Numbered from the stretch's first letter, positions 25,766 to 34,245 are shown. The stretch is DNA of 64,000 nucleotides from Streptomyces fradiae ATCC 10745 = DSM 40063 (GCF_008704425.1 NZ_CP023696.1:1102501-1166500), one strand, 5' to 3'. Numbers and translations are program-made. The notes: generated by a model not told the origin, from the sequence alone.

Positions 25766-25921
25766 ATGGCCATCAACGCCACCACCCCGATCAACGAGCA
25801 GGCTGACGAGAAGGTCGCCCAGGGCTTCGCCCCGCACGTCGCTGCCCACGACGTGGACGAGGTGACCCTCGGCCGGCAGGACTTCAACGACTCGGACAAG
25901 ACCAACTACTTCGAGGGCTGA
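25766..25921 (+). CDS. Lasso peptide precursor
   Basis: 51 residues. GACGGAGGAA supplies the ribosome binding site. The proposed leader is residues 1-35, ending VDEVTL with the conserved Thr at position -2. The core is GRQDFNDSDKTNYFEG (16 residues) with Gly1 as ring donor. The acceptor would be Asp9 (nine-residue ring, seven-residue tail) or Asp7. The leader recognition motif YxxPxL is degenerate: F-A-P-H-V at -15 to -11. Identification rests on the leader/core pattern and on the adjacent cyclase, RRE and protease genes. The core is unusually acidic and polar. I do not recognise a characterised peptide with this core. Confidence 0.85.
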   Translation: MAINATTPINEQADEKVAQGFAPHVAAHDVDEVTLGRQDFNDSDKTNYFEG

Positions 25922-26030
25922 GCCTCCGGCTCGTCGTCACCCATCCGGGGGTCCGGGACCCGGCGGCATCGTCCGCTCGGCGCCGGGCCCCCGGCCCGTA
26001 CCTCGCATCAGCACACAGGGGAGGCACACT

Positions 26031-27758
26031 ATGGAGCAGCAGAACGCGGCGGCCGTCCAGGAGCTGCCGAGGACGCGCGGCGAACCCACCAGGACGGTGT
26101 TCGACGGGCCGTGCCGTCTGACCGTGACCGGTGACTGCGGAGCGAGCCGGGACGAGCTGGCGCAGGCCCTGACGGCGGTCGCCTCCCACGACTGGATGCG
26201 GCTGACGAACTGGCCCGGCTCGTACTGGGTCAGCGCGCACGCCCCGGACGGCACCCGCTTCATCGGCGGGGACCTCGCCGGCACCCGGCCCGTGTACTAC
26301 ACGCGGCACGAGCATGGCGACCCGACGTGGGCTGTGCACCTGGGCGACCTGGTGGAGCTGACCGGGGCCGCCGCGGACCTGGAGCTGCTCGTGGCCCGAC
26401 TCGCCTGCGGCGCACAGCACTGGCCGCACCGCACCCTGTACCGGGGCATCAGCCTGGTGCCCGGCGGCTACGGCCTGGTCATCGCCCGCGGCGAAGCGAC
26501 CGTGGTGGACATCTCCGGTATCCGGCCGGCCGCCGATCTGCCCGCCGCCGCCGCGGCCTTCGGGCACGTCCTCACCGAGGCCGTGCAGCGACCGGTGAGG
26601 AACGCGGGCGTGGAGGTCGGCGCGGACCTCTCGGGCGGCCTGGACTCGGCCACCGCCGTCCTCCTCGCGGCCGCCGTCGGCCCGGTTCGCGCGGTCACCT
26701 ACACCGACGGTCACACCAGCGGCGAGGACGCCTCCTATGCCGTACGCATCGCCGAGCACGCCGGGATTCCGCACGAGATCGCGGCCGGCCGGGACGAGCA
26801 CCTGCCGTTCCGTCTTGATGGCGTACCGGACACGGACGAGCCGGCCGCCGATGTCGTGAACTGGCACATGGACCGCCTCTACCTCGCCCCCGTCGCGGGC
26901 AGCCCGCTGCATCTGACCGGCCACGGCGGCGACGTGGTCCTGGACGCGAGCAGCGCCGCGTGGGTCGGCATGATCCAGCAGGGCGAGGAACGCGCCGCTA
27001 AGCGCCACGTCGCGTCATGGGCGCGGCTGCGCGGTCTCGCGCCGCGACCGTACTGGATGGAGCTGCGCCAGACCGCGGCGCTCGGGCGGGCCGGTGTGCT
27101 GCTGCGTGCGGCCGACGCCCTGGAGTCCGCTGCGCCGCTGACGGCTGACGGCTCGTCCGGCTGGACGTGGTGCCGCCCGGGTGCGGCGGCGTCCTGGCTG
27201 ACCCCGTACGCCCGCGTCCGTGCGGCGGCGATGCTGCGGGAGGCCGCCGGCGGCGAGCAGCCCGAGTCCGCGGACGAGGCAGAGCAGTGGGCCGCGCTGC
27301 GGGCCACAGGGGAAGCGGCGCGTACGGCGCGGGCGCTGCATGCGCCGATCGGCGTGCGCCCGGTGTATCCGTTCCTCGACAACCAGGTCGTACGGGCTGC
27401 GTTCGCCGTGCCGGCGTCAGTGCGGCGCGGGGTGGTTACCTACAAGCCTCTGCTGGCCGCCGCGCTGCCGTCGCTGCCCGACTGGCTGACCTCGCGCCGC
27501 ACCAAGGGGAGTTTCGCCTCCCAGCGGATCGCCGGGCTGGAGCGGCATCGGTTCGCGCTCGCCCAGCTCATCGAGGACAGCCCCTTGGTGGCCGCGGGCC
27601 TGATCGACCCGGCCGCAGCTCGGCGCACGCTGCTGGAGGCGGCGCGGGGGCAGAGCGCGGCCCCGATTGCGGAGTTGCACCAGCTGATCGCCGCGTGCCA
27701 GTGGCTGACCGGCCGCGCCCGAAGCGGCCCGGCCGGAGCGCGGGAGGCAGCGTGCTGA
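26031..27758 (+). CDS. Lasso cyclase, asparagine synthetase-like (C protein)
   Basis: 575 residues. The PP-loop motif GADLSGGLDSATAV (SGGLDS at residues 201-206) adenylates the ring-forming Asp side chain of the core before attack by Gly1. The N-terminal domain has the glutaminase fold shape (GGDLAGTRPVYYTR, LVPGGYGLVI) but no catalytic Cys2, as in lasso cyclases that do not use glutamine. Late motifs include RPVYPFLDNQVVRAAF and RRTKGSFASQR. GGGGAGG precedes the ATG. The stop overlaps the GTG of the RRE gene, so expression is coupled. Confidence 0.93.
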   Translation: MEQQNAAAVQELPRTRGEPTRTVFDGPCRLTVTGDCGASRDELAQALTAVASHDWMRLTNWPGSYWVSAHAPDGTRFIGGDLAGTRPVYYTRHEHGDPTWAVHLGDLVELTGAAADLELLVARLACGAQHWPHRTLYRGISLVPGGYGLVIARGEATVVDISGIRPAADLPAAAAAFGHVLTEAVQRPVRNAGVEVGADLSGGLDSATAVLLAAAVGPVRAVTYTDGHTSGEDASYAVRIAEHAGIPHEIAAGRDEHLPFRLDGVPDTDEPAADVVNWHMDRLYLAPVAGSPLHLTGHGGDVVLDASSAAWVGMIQQGEERAAKRHVASWARLRGLAPRPYWMELRQTAALGRAGVLLRAADALESAAPLTADGSSGWTWCRPGAAASWLTPYARVRAAAMLREAAGGEQPESADEAEQWAALRATGEAARTARALHAPIGVRPVYPFLDNQVVRAAFAVPASVRRGVVTYKPLLAAALPSLPDWLTSRRTKGSFASQRIAGLERHRFALAQLIEDSPLVAAGLIDPAAARRTLLEAARGQSAAPIAELHQLIAACQWLTGRARSGPAGAREAAC

Positions 27759-28048
27759 CCCCGGCGCCGGGCGTGCACTACGCCATCACGTTGGACGGCA
27801 CGGCCGTGCTGGACACCATGGCAGGGAAGTGGCTCATGCTCGACGCGTCTGCCGCCATGGTGTGGCGGGCGGCTGTGACGACGGGCTCCGTCGCCGGGCT
27901 CGCCGACCGGATCGCCATCCCGGCGGGACTCGACCCCGCCGCCGTACGGGACGCCGTGCACGACTGCGTGGCGAGCCTCCTGGAGCGCGGGGTGCTCGTG
28001 GACACCGCCCGCCCCCCGGCACCGCGGCGAAGGTGGTGGCGCCGGTGA
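27752..28048 (+). CDS. Lasso RRE protein (B1, PqqD-like)
   Basis: 98 residues with a PqqD-like RiPP recognition element: VHYAITLDGTAVLDTMAGKW forms the beta hairpin, LMLDASAAMVWRAAV the first helices, then AAVRDAVHDCVASLLERGVL. It binds the leader peptide and delivers the precursor to protease and cyclase. GTG start overlaps the cyclase stop; its own stop overlaps the next start (GTGA). The C-terminal RRRWWRR tail is basic. Confidence 0.88.
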   Translation: MLTPAPGVHYAITLDGTAVLDTMAGKWLMLDASAAMVWRAAVTTGSVAGLADRIAIPAGLDPAAVRDAVHDCVASLLERGVLVDTARPPAPRRRWWRR

Positions 28049-28461
28049 CCGTCGTCGCCCCCGGCGCCCGCCCCACGGCGCCGCTGCACCTGCGCCTGGT
28101 CGCCACGGTCGCCTTGGCACTCTCCCTCGCCCTGTGCCATGTGCCTCTGCGCCGACGCATCGCCGTCGTCCGTCAGGCACGCCGCCTGCCCTACGTCTCG
28201 GCCCGTCGGCTCGACGCCCTGTACACCGCGACCACGGCGGCCGTGCCGCTGTGGTGGCCGGGCCGGGTCGCCTGCATGGAGATCAGCCTGGCCACGGTCA
28301 TCGCCGCCGCGCTCACCGGGCGGCGGGCCCGCTGGGTGCTCGGCGCGCGGTTCCGGCCCGACGCCGCCCACGCCTGGGCGGAAGTGCCCGGCCATGCCGT
28401 CGGCCGCGACATCGGCGATGCCGTCGACCGGCCGTGGACCGCGGTCATGCGCGTCCCTTGA
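28045..28461 (+). CDS. Lasso leader peptidase (B2, transglutaminase fold)
   Basis: 138 residues, the usual size of stand-alone B2 proteins. The papain/transglutaminase triad is visible: Cys77 in RVACMEISLA, His109 in DAAHAWAEV, and an Asp shortly after (Asp122). It cuts the leader after the conserved Thr-Leu to free Gly1 of the core. Hydrophobic N-terminal segment LRLVATVALALSLALC is common in the family. Coupled to the RRE gene through GTGA. Confidence 0.88.
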   Translation: MTVVAPGARPTAPLHLRLVATVALALSLALCHVPLRRRIAVVRQARRLPYVSARRLDALYTATTAAVPLWWPGRVACMEISLATVIAAALTGRRARWVLGARFRPDAAHAWAEVPGHAVGRDIGDAVDRPWTAVMRVP

Positions 28462-28494
28462 CCGGCCGCGGGTAGCAGACTCCGCGCCCCGGGG

Positions 28495-28518
28495 GCGACC
28501 CTCCCCGCCCCGGGTCGC
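28495..28518 (+). terminator. Hairpin between lasso protease and exporter genes
   Basis: Seven-base arms GCGACCC and GGGTCGC with a ten-base loop, about 35 bp after the protease stop. It could attenuate read-through into the exporter gene. A promoter-like TTGACG lies at 28550. The whole gap to 28639 contains no gene. Confidence 0.45.
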
Positions 28519-28639
28519 GGACATGGACAGGTGAATTCGTGGACGCAGGTTGACGGCTCGTTCCGCTGAACTGTGGGTTCACACCGGGCCGCTGGAATAC
28601 ACGTTGCCCCCGCCCGTGCGGGGGCCGCTTCATGTCCGC

Positions 28640-30523
28640 GTGACATCTCCCAGCACCGCACTGCCCGCGGCACCCGCCGGGCAGGCCCCGCACATGCGCC
28701 TCGCCTCCGACCGGCACTACGAGGCCGCCACCGCCCTCAGTACCCTCACCATCGCCAGCCGCTTGCCCCGCACCCTCCGGCAGGCCGCCGCCCTCGCATG
28801 GCAAGCCGACCGTACCGCCGTCGTCCTCCTCCTGGCTGGACAGGTCACGGGCGCCGTGCTGACCGCGCTTGCCCTGGCCGCGACCGCGCATGTCCTGGGC
28901 GCGCTGATGAACGCCGACGACATCGTTCAGGGCCTGCGGGGCAACCTGTCTGCACTGCTCGTGCTGGCCGGGGCGAGCGCGGGCCGGTACCTCGTGGACG
29001 CCTTCGCCCGCGCCGCCGCCGCCCGCCTCGCGCCGAAGGTCACCCGCGAGGCCGACCTCAAGGTCATCACCGCGGCCACGTCCGCCGAGCTCGTCGCCTA
29101 CGAAGACCCCGACTTCGACAACGCCTACGCCGCCGCCGGAGACGGCGCGGAGAAGACCCGCGACCTCATCCTCGACGCCCAGGCACTCACCTCCGCCCTC
29201 GCCCAGCTCGTCGCCGCGGCCGCCGTCGCCTCCGTCCTTCACCCGCTACTCATCCCGCTGCTGCTCCTGGCCGTCGCCCCCTGCGCCTGGGGCGCCGTCC
29301 GCGCCGCCCGCATCGAACACGCCGCCCACCACCGCAACCTCTCCGACACCCGCCTGCGCGCCGTGTTCCGCAACTACTCCACCGAGCGCACCACCGCCGA
29401 CGAAGTCCGCGCCAACACCATGGCCGCCTTCCTCATCCGCCAGTACCGAGTCGTCTCCGGCCGACTGGAAGCCGAACAGCTCACCGCCTCACGCCGCGCC
29501 CTGGTCGTGCAGGGCGCCGGCGACGCGCTGTCCGCCGCCGGAATGCTCCTGACCTGGGCTGCGCTCGTCGCCTTCGTCGCAACCGACCGGATGGACCTTG
29601 CGGTCGCCGGAACCGCCGCCCTGGCCGTACGGACCTCCGGCAACGCCCTGTCCTCCCTCGTGCGGGCCGGCGCCCGCCTGTTCCGCACCTCGCTCGCCCT
29701 GGACGACTGGGCCCGCTTCCTCACACTGGCCGGACAGTGGACCGGCAAACGCGGTACCAGGCAGATCACCGCCGCACCCCAGGTCATCACCGCTCGGACG
29801 GCCTCGTTCACCTACCCCGGCGCCGATGCCCCGTCGCTCACCGACATCGACCTGACCGTCCACCGCGGCGAAGTCATCGCTCTGGTCGGCGAAAACGGCT
29901 CCGGGAAGACGACGCTGTCCAAGCTCCTGACCGGTCTGTTCCTCCCCACGGCCGGGACCGTCTCATGGGACGCGCACGACCTCGCCGACTGCAACATCGA
30001 CACCGTCTTGCGGCAGGTTGCCGTCGTGCCGCAGGACTACACCCGCTGGCCGCTCGCCGCCCGCGAGAACATCACCCTCGGCCAACCTCGCCCCGAAGGC
30101 GACAGCGCGGTACACGCGGCCGCCGAAGCCGCCGGCGCCGACAGCGTCATCGCCCGGCTCCCCCAAGGTCTCGACACCTCCCTGGCCCGCTCCTGGTGGG
30201 GCGGACACGACGTCTCCGGCGGCCAGTGGCAGCGCCTCGCCGTCGCCCGCGCCTTCCACCGCGACGCCCCGGTCCTCGTCCTGGACGAGCCCACCGCCGC
30301 CCTCGACGCGCGCGCCGAACACCGCATCTTCACCCGCCTGCGCGAACTGGCCTCCGGCCGCACCACCATCTTCATCACCCACCGGCTGGTGAACACCAAG
30401 CTCGCCGACCGGATCTACGTCCTCGACCAGGGCCGCATCGTCCAAAACGGCACCTTTGACGAACTCGTCAGCGAAGGCACCGGCCTGTTCCACGAGATGC
30501 TGAAACTCCAGGAAGACCGATGA
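28640..30523 (+). CDS. ABC exporter of the lasso cluster (fused TMD-NBD)
   Basis: About 627 residues from GTG 28640. Six membrane segments in the first 330 residues (for example VVLLLAGQVTGAVLTALALA) and a C-terminal ATPase with Walker A GENGSGKTT, Q-loop VVPQDYTRWP, signature VSGGQWQRLAVARA, Walker B VLVLDEPTAALD and H-loop THR. Predicted to export the mature lasso peptide and so protect the producer. The frame is open from a TTG at 28550, which looks more like a -35 element; ATG 28694 is another possible start. Codon use (more GAA, AAG/CTC patterns) differs mildly from flanking core genes. Confidence 0.9.
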   Translation: MTSPSTALPAAPAGQAPHMRLASDRHYEAATALSTLTIASRLPRTLRQAAALAWQADRTAVVLLLAGQVTGAVLTALALAATAHVLGALMNADDIVQGLRGNLSALLVLAGASAGRYLVDAFARAAAARLAPKVTREADLKVITAATSAELVAYEDPDFDNAYAAAGDGAEKTRDLILDAQALTSALAQLVAAAAVASVLHPLLIPLLLLAVAPCAWGAVRAARIEHAAHHRNLSDTRLRAVFRNYSTERTTADEVRANTMAAFLIRQYRVVSGRLEAEQLTASRRALVVQGAGDALSAAGMLLTWAALVAFVATDRMDLAVAGTAALAVRTSGNALSSLVRAGARLFRTSLALDDWARFLTLAGQWTGKRGTRQITAAPQVITARTASFTYPGADAPSLTDIDLTVHRGEVIALVGENGSGKTTLSKLLTGLFLPTAGTVSWDAHDLADCNIDTVLRQVAVVPQDYTRWPLAARENITLGQPRPEGDSAVHAAAEAAGADSVIARLPQGLDTSLARSWWGGHDVSGGQWQRLAVARAFHRDAPVLVLDEPTAALDARAEHRIFTRLRELASGRTTIFITHRLVNTKLADRIYVLDQGRIVQNGTFDELVSEGTGLFHEMLKLQEDR

Positions 30524-30638
30524 CTCCGCCAGGGGAAACCGGTGGCTTACAGCGACAGCGTGCCAAGCAGCAAGGCAGGAGCCCGAGGTGTAACGGATAA
30601 CGGCCGTTGACGTTCCGGGAGTGAAGGGGTTGCGGCTT

Positions 30639-31008
30639 ATGCCAACCCGCAGCGATCCGGAGGAACGGTGCTGAGGAGCCGCTCGCGCAGTCGCCCATCG
30701 AGTCGGAGCCGGACCTTTCCCATGTGTGGGTTGTCGCCGCGGAGATTGAGGTGGTACCGGGGATCGCCAAGGTGGCCGACTACCGGGGCAGCTTCAGGAC
30801 GACTGAGGGCCAGCGCATCGAGGCGCTCGAGGTCTACTGCGAGGGCTGCTGCCGCCCGTACGACGAGCTTGCCGGCAAGGACTGCGCAGCAAAGATCGAC
30901 AACCGGCACCTGATCGGCGGAGACCAGAGCACTCGCGCCAAGCGGAAGATCCCCGCCCCGCCGAAGAACGCCCGCGTGGTCGCCGGGGGGTGCATCCAGC
31001 GCCGCGGC
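30639..31008 (+). pseudogene. Frameshifted and truncated small conserved protein
   Basis: A recognisable actinobacterial accessory protein: VWVVAAEIEVVPGIAKVADY, LEVYCEGCCRPYDEL, CAAKIDNRHLIGGDQ, KIPAPPKNARVV. No start fits that frame. An ATG at 30639 opens MPTRSDPEER in another frame and continues well if one base is removed near 30666-30668, so a one-base insertion probably broke the gene. At the 3' end, reading enters the 48-bp repeat at base 31009 without the expected stop and runs to 31176. Two Cys pairs could bind metal. GTG 30724 would give only a partial protein. Function unknown. Confidence 0.55.
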
Positions 31009-31056
31009 ATGCGCCACTGTCGGCTACGACGCCTCCGTCCGCCTACTCAGACCGGG
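31009..31056. repeat. 48-bp direct repeat, right copy (island boundary)
   Basis: Starts ATGCGCCACTGT and ends CCGCCTACTCAGACCGGG. Differs from the left copy at five positions, all inside the central eleven bases, where the perfect palindrome is replaced by a weaker dyad GTCG-GCTA-CGAC. It lies just 3' of the acyl-CoA dehydrogenase gene (on the opposite strand). Confidence 0.7.
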
Positions 31057-31153
31057 CCCGGGAGGGGGGCGCCGGGCCGGCGTCCGGAGAGGCCGGCTCC
31101 GGTCCGGGAGGAGGCGGCCGGGGGCGGCAGCACGCCGGCGGGCGGGCGGCGGC

Positions 31154-32308
31154 TCAGAAGGCGGAGATCCCGGTGAGCGCGCGGCCGATGATGAGCTTCT
31201 GGATCTGGCTGGTGCCCTCGTACAGCGTCATCACGCGCGCGTCGCGCAGCAGCTTGCCGACCGGGTACTCGTCGATGTAGCCGTAGCCGCCGAAGACCTG
31301 CAGGGCGCTGTTCGCACTGCGCACGGCGGCCTCCGAGGCGAAGAGCTTCGCCTGGGACGCGGCCGTGGCGAAGTCCAGGCCCCGGTCGATCAGGTCGGCG
31401 ACGCGCCAGGTCAGCAGCCGCGCCGCCGCCACGTCCACGGAGATGTCGCTGATCAGCTCCTGCACGAGCTGGTACGAGGCGATGGGCTTGCCGAACTGCT
31501 CGCGCTGCCCGGCGTAGCCGACCGCCGCGTCGAGCGCCGCCTGCGCGATGCCCACGCACCCGGCGGCGACGGACATGCGGCCCTTGGCGAGGGCCGACAT
31601 GGCCACCGAGAACCCCTTCCCCTCGGGGCCCAGCAGCGCCCCGGCCGGGACGCGCACGTCCCGGAGGACCAGCTCCGCCGTGGGCTGGCCGCGCAGGCCC
31701 AGCTTGCCGTGCACCGGGCGGCGGTCGAGCCCGGCGGCGTCGGCCGGGACGAGGAAGGCGGAGACGCCCCGGTGGCCGGGGGCGTCGGAGGTACGGGCGA
31801 AGAGGAGGACCACGTCGGCCCAGGTGCCGTTGGTGATGAACATCTTGGAGCCGTTGAGCGTCCAGTCCCCGCCGGGCTCCCGGACCGCCCGGGTGGCCAG
31901 CGCGGCGGCGTCGGAGCCGCTGCCGGGCTCCGTGAGGCCGAAGCAGCCGAGCGCCTCGCCGGAGGCGAGGGCGGGCAGCCAGGCGCGCTTCTGCTCCTCC
32001 GTACCCCAGGCGGCGACCGTCTTGGCGACCAGGCCGAGGGAGACCGAGACGAGGCCGCGCACGGAGGAGTCGCCGCGCCCCAGCTCCTCGGTGACCAGGC
32101 AGTACGCCAGGTGGTCGCCGCCGGAGCCGCCGTACTCCTCGGGGAGGGTGAGGCCGAGGAAGCCGAGCGCGCCCAGGCGGCGCACGACGGCCGGGTCGAC
32201 GCTCTCCTCGCGGTCCCAGCGGGCCGCGTGCGGGGCGACCTCGCGCCGGACGAAGTCCTCCGCCAGGCGGCGGACGGCCTCCTGCTCCCCGGTCAGCTCC
32301 AGGTCCAC
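31154..32308 (-). CDS. Acyl-CoA dehydrogenase
   Basis: 384 residues, standard length. Motifs: GCFGLTEPGSGSDAAAL (FAD/substrate contact), KMFITNGTWADV, REQFGKPIASYQL, ALQVFGGYGYIDEYPVGKLLRD, and catalytic Glu in TLYEGTSQIQ. A short- or branched-chain acyl-CoA dehydrogenase in fatty or amino acid breakdown. It is divergent from a TetR gene, and a seventeen-base operator overlaps the region 13 bp before its start. The start ATG follows GGGG. Confidence 0.92.
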   Translation of the reverse strand: MDLELTGEQEAVRRLAEDFVRREVAPHAARWDREESVDPAVVRRLGALGFLGLTLPEEYGGSGGDHLAYCLVTEELGRGDSSVRGLVSVSLGLVAKTVAAWGTEEQKRAWLPALASGEALGCFGLTEPGSGSDAAALATRAVREPGGDWTLNGSKMFITNGTWADVVLLFARTSDAPGHRGVSAFLVPADAAGLDRRPVHGKLGLRGQPTAELVLRDVRVPAGALLGPEGKGFSVAMSALAKGRMSVAAGCVGIAQAALDAAVGYAGQREQFGKPIASYQLVQELISDISVDVAAARLLTWRVADLIDRGLDFATAASQAKLFASEAAVRSANSALQVFGGYGYIDEYPVGKLLRDARVMTLYEGTSQIQKLIIGRALTGISAF

Positions 32309-32320
32309 GGACCCCCCTTT

Positions 32321-32337
32321 AATTAGCGGCGCTAGTT
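32321..32337. promoter_or_regulatory. TetR operator between ACAD and TetR
   Basis: AATTAGCGGCGCTAGTT, seven of eight base pairs symmetric around a central G. It matches the site before the aldehyde dehydrogenase (37929-37945) at 15 of 17 bases. A/T-rich ends mark it as a promoter region. Confidence 0.7.
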
Positions 32338-32364
32338 TTATCGGGCAGCCCTACTATGTGCCGC

Positions 32365-33063
32365 ATGGCCAGACCGCGCAAGCCCCTGCTCAGCCGAGAC
32401 CGCATCGTCGCGGCGGCGGGCTCACTGATCGACGCGGAGGGGCTGGAGGCGGTGTCGACCCGCCGTCTCGCCGCCGAACTGGGCGTGAGCGGCCCGTCGC
32501 TGTACAACCACTTCCGCACCAAGGACGAGATCCTGGAGGCGGTCGCGGACGCGGTCAGCGCGCGGGTCGACCTGTCGATGTTCGACGCGTCCGACGGCCG
32601 CGACTGGCGGACGGCGCTGCACGACTGGGCGCTCTCCTACCGGGCCGCCCTCGCCGACCACCCCCACCTCGTCCCGGTGCTCGCCCGGGGCCCCGGCCGC
32701 CGGCCCGCCGGGCTGCGGGTCGCCGACGCGGTGTTCGGCGCGATGGTGCGGGCGGGGTGGCCGCCCGCGCAGGCGACCCACATCGGCGCCCTCATGCGGT
32801 ACTTCATCACCGGCTCGGCGCTGGGCTCCTTCGCGCGGGGCTTCGTGGACGACGAGAGCGCCTACGACCCGGCCGACTACCCGCACCTGGGCCAGGCGCA
32901 CCTGCTGGCCGAGCGGCGGGAGCAGGTGGACCGGGGCGCCTTCGAGACGGGCCTGCGGGCGCTGCTCGACGGGCTGGCGCTCCAGTACGCCGCGCTGGCG
33001 CCGGGCGGGCGGGGCGCGGCGGCCACCGGCGCGGCGGCGCGGGGCGGCGGACAGGGCGGTTAG
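32365..33063 (+). CDS. TetR-family regulator
   Basis: 232 residues. Helix-turn-helix at about 10-55 (RIVAAAGSLIDAEGLEAVST, LGVSGPSLYNHFRTKDEILE) and a TetR_C_1-like ligand domain. The start MARPRKPLLSRD at 32365 is preferred; an ATG at 32356 is also in frame. It should repress the divergent acyl-CoA dehydrogenase and itself, and through a near-identical operator also the aldehyde dehydrogenase gene 5.5 kb away. Confidence 0.88.
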   Translation: MARPRKPLLSRDRIVAAAGSLIDAEGLEAVSTRRLAAELGVSGPSLYNHFRTKDEILEAVADAVSARVDLSMFDASDGRDWRTALHDWALSYRAALADHPHLVPVLARGPGRRPAGLRVADAVFGAMVRAGWPPAQATHIGALMRYFITGSALGSFARGFVDDESAYDPADYPHLGQAHLLAERREQVDRGAFETGLRALLDGLALQYAALAPGGRGAAATGAAARGGGQGG

Positions 33064-33170
33064 GGAGCGGCGGGACGCGAGGCACCGGGTGCGCGGCCAG
33101 GACGCCCGGCGGGGGCGAGGGCGGATGGCGGTGGGCGGTGGGCGGCGACTCCACGGCGGGCGGCGGGCGA

Positions 33171-33377
33171 GTGCGTCGGTGCGGGGCCGGGCGGTGGCGG
33201 GCGGGCCGGGCGGTGGCGGGCGGGTGCGTCGGTGCGGGGCCGGGCGGTGGCGGGTGGGCGGTGGCGGGCTGCGGGCGGGTGCGTCGGTGCGGGGCCGGGC
33301 GGTGGCGGGCGAGTGCGCTGGTGCGGGGCCGGGCGGTGGCGGGCGGCGGGCGGGTGCGTCGGTGCGGGGCCGGGCGG
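33171..33377. repeat. GC-rich minisatellite, about five copies
   Basis: The block GTGCGTCGGTGCGGGGCCGG plus GCGGTGGCGGGCG recurs at 33171, 33224, 33279, 33313 and 33354 with variable spacers. It fills most of the 361-bp gap between the TetR and ArsR-like genes. No gene is seen. Confidence 0.85.
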
Positions 33378-33424
33378 GTGGCCCCGCGGCGGGGGCCGAA
33401 CGGTGGACGCGCGATGCTGGAGGG

Positions 33425-34135
33425 ATGACGACCCGCTCCCCCGCCGCCCGGGACCTCGCCGCACTCGCCGCGCTGCTGGCCGACGAGACGCGCGCCGCGT
33501 TCTGCCTCGCCCTGCTGGACGGCCGCGCCTGGACGGCCGGCGAACTGGCCCGCCACGCGCGCGTGGCGCCGTCCACGGCCAGCGGGCACCTGGGCCGGCT
33601 GGTCGCGGGCGGGCTGCTCGCCGAGGAGCGGCAGGGCCGCCACCGGTACGTGCGGCTGGCGGACGCGCGGGCGGCCCGGCTGGTGGAGGGCCTCCTCGCG
33701 CACACCGGGCCGGAGGCCGCCGCGCCGCCGCGCACCCTGCGGGAGGCCGGCGCGCGGGGCGCCATGGCGCGGGGCCGCACCTGCTACGACCACCTGGCCG
33801 GCTGGCTGGGCACCGCCATCACGGACGCGATGACCGCGCGGGGGCTGCTCGAACGGGAGGCCGGGTTCGCGCTGAGCGGGAGCGGCCTGCGCTGGTTCGC
33901 CGGCCTCGGGGTGGAACTGGCCGCCGGGGGGCGGCGGCCCCTGGCGCGCGGCTGCCTGGACTGGACGGAGCGCAGGCCGCACCTGGCCGGGGTGGCGGGC
34001 GCGGCCCTGTGCCGGCACGCGCTGGACTCCGGGTGGTGCGTACGCATCGGGACGGAGCGCGCCGTGAAGGTCACCGCCGAGGGCGAGCGGGCGCTGGGCG
34101 ACCTGCTGGGCATCGCCCCGGCCGCCCTGCGCTGA
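33425..34135 (+). CDS. ArsR-type winged-helix regulator
   Basis: 236 residues. N-terminal ArsR domain at about 10-90 (LAALLADETRAAFCLALLDG, ARVAPSTASGHLGRLVAGGL, RHRYVRLADARAARLVE). The second half carries a helical domain with CYDHLAGWLGTAITDAM, ending VTAEGERALGDLLGI, seen in a Streptomyces subgroup often annotated as transcriptional regulator. No classical metal-binding Cys pair, so the ligand is probably not arsenic. The next gene, a DMT-family exporter, may be its target. ATG 33425 directly follows GGAGG with very short spacing, so the start is slightly uncertain. Confidence 0.82.
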   Translation: MTTRSPAARDLAALAALLADETRAAFCLALLDGRAWTAGELARHARVAPSTASGHLGRLVAGGLLAEERQGRHRYVRLADARAARLVEGLLAHTGPEAAAPPRTLREAGARGAMARGRTCYDHLAGWLGTAITDAMTARGLLEREAGFALSGSGLRWFAGLGVELAAGGRRPLARGCLDWTERRPHLAGVAGAALCRHALDSGWCVRIGTERAVKVTAEGERALGDLLGIAPAALR

Positions 34136-34245
34136 ACGGGGCGTCCGCCCGGGGTGGGCGCTGCTCCGGGGCCACGCCGTTCCCGGGGCGGTCCTGAGGG
34201 AACGTTTCGGCCGGGGGCGAACCGTCCCGGCCCTACGGTCGGGCC

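Noticed and set aside
26031..27758. True asparagine synthetase
   Set aside because: It has no N-terminal catalytic Cys2 and sits between a lasso precursor and an RRE/protease pair.
24107..31056. CRISPR array or prophage explanation of the island
   Set aside because: No spacer-repeat array, cas, integrase, capsid or terminase genes are seen; only two long repeats flank it.
33089..33424. N-terminal extension of the ArsR-like regulator
   Set aside because: Encoded wholly by the minisatellite; the HTH domain begins just after ATG 33425.
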